DNA of 5,055 bases from CAYXXZ01 sp964469165 (lineage in GTDB: Bacteria > Pseudomonadota > Gammaproteobacteria > Pseudomonadales > Porticoccaceae). The notes below the pieces were generated by a model, which did no database searches, had not been told where the DNA came from, and saw only the letters and a program-made list of their open reading frames with translations. A program made the position numbers and the translations under genes. Shown piece after piece: positions 4,996-5,055 of the stretch (within the stretch, counting starts at the first letter, position 1; each line of letters starts with the position of its first letter). Location: contig CAYXXZ010000156.1 of assembly GCA_964469165.1 (NCBI GenBank), positions 1 to 5,055 on the forward strand, given 5' to 3'.

Positions 4996-5055
4996 AGGGA
5001 CTTTGGAAGGGCGTCGCCCTGTTACTTGGGGTTTGCAGCGCAAAGCTGTGTAGTG

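Larger units (their letters stand above)
4421..5055 (+). repeat. Tandem array of a unit of about 280 bp, running off the right edge
   Basis: Unit boundaries set at the GA plus heptad run give copy A 4421-4704 (284 bp), copy B 4705-4984 (280 bp) and the start of copy C 4985-5055 (cut). A and B are near 94% identical by eye from the GCAGCGCAAA block onward (4491 and 4769). A 99-nt stretch (4521-4619 and 4800-4898) has no difference at all. Most of the few changes are transitions. The 5' part after the heptads differs strongly in A (about 4446-4485) but is nearly the same in B and C, so B and C are closest there. The array begins six bases after the DLH-family stop. It holds no credible gene; open frames on the minus strand are repeat translations. 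Confidence 0.9.

Noticed and set aside
4421..5055. Integron attC sites or a CRISPR array as explanation for the tandem repeats
   Set aside because: No RYYYAAC/GTTRRRY site pair frames the units and no integrase is present. Units of 280 bp without short constant repeats and unique spacers are not CRISPR.

Overview
The window looks like chromosomal DNA of a GC-rich gammaproteobacterium, possibly in the Pseudomonadales / Alcanivorax-Marinobacter-Halomonas range. This rests on codon use with mostly G/C in third position, a GTAG-headed REP pair typical of pseudomonads and relatives, Shine-Dalgarno-led genes, and repeat types I associate with these groups from memory. The genus cannot be fixed from this sequence alone.

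Layout. Positions 1-54 hold the 3' end of an unidentified plus-strand gene. Positions 55-356 carry no gene but are dense in repeats: a REP inverted pair (94-160), a worn partial copy of the repeat unit found again at the right end (about 215-273), and two oppositely oriented runs of 7-bp units (252-272 and 301-328). A minus-strand cluster follows, in transcription order: a type I extradiol ring-cleavage dioxygenase (1730-2659), a hotdog acyl-CoA thioesterase (1230-1694) and an ABHD10-like serine hydrolase (357-1127). A TetR-type regulator (2920-3585) is divergent from this cluster across a 260-bp control region with a composite inverted repeat. A dienelactone-hydrolase-family protein (3695-4414) follows it on the plus strand with its own plausible promoter. 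From 4421 to the right edge lies a tandem array of a unit of about 280 bp (two full copies and a cut third). Each full copy contains a 20-bp closing stem around two hairpins with the same hexaloop.

How the genes may work together. The regulator probably controls itself and/or the ring-cleavage operon. The dioxygenase would open a catecholic ring, and the thioesterase and the two alpha/beta hydrolases could act on acyl-CoA or ester intermediates. No C-C bond hydrolase of the BphD type, no ferredoxin and no ring-hydroxylating oxygenase is visible here, so the pathway and substrate remain open.

The least ordinary part is the non-coding DNA. A GCNNTAA heptad family lies downstream of all three gene 3' ends that border the gene-free regions, always in the sense orientation of that gene. 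It differs by exactly two units (14 bp) between otherwise close array copies. The array core is 99 nt without a single difference between copies and resembles, from memory, the TwoAYGGAY RNA motif with an altered loop.
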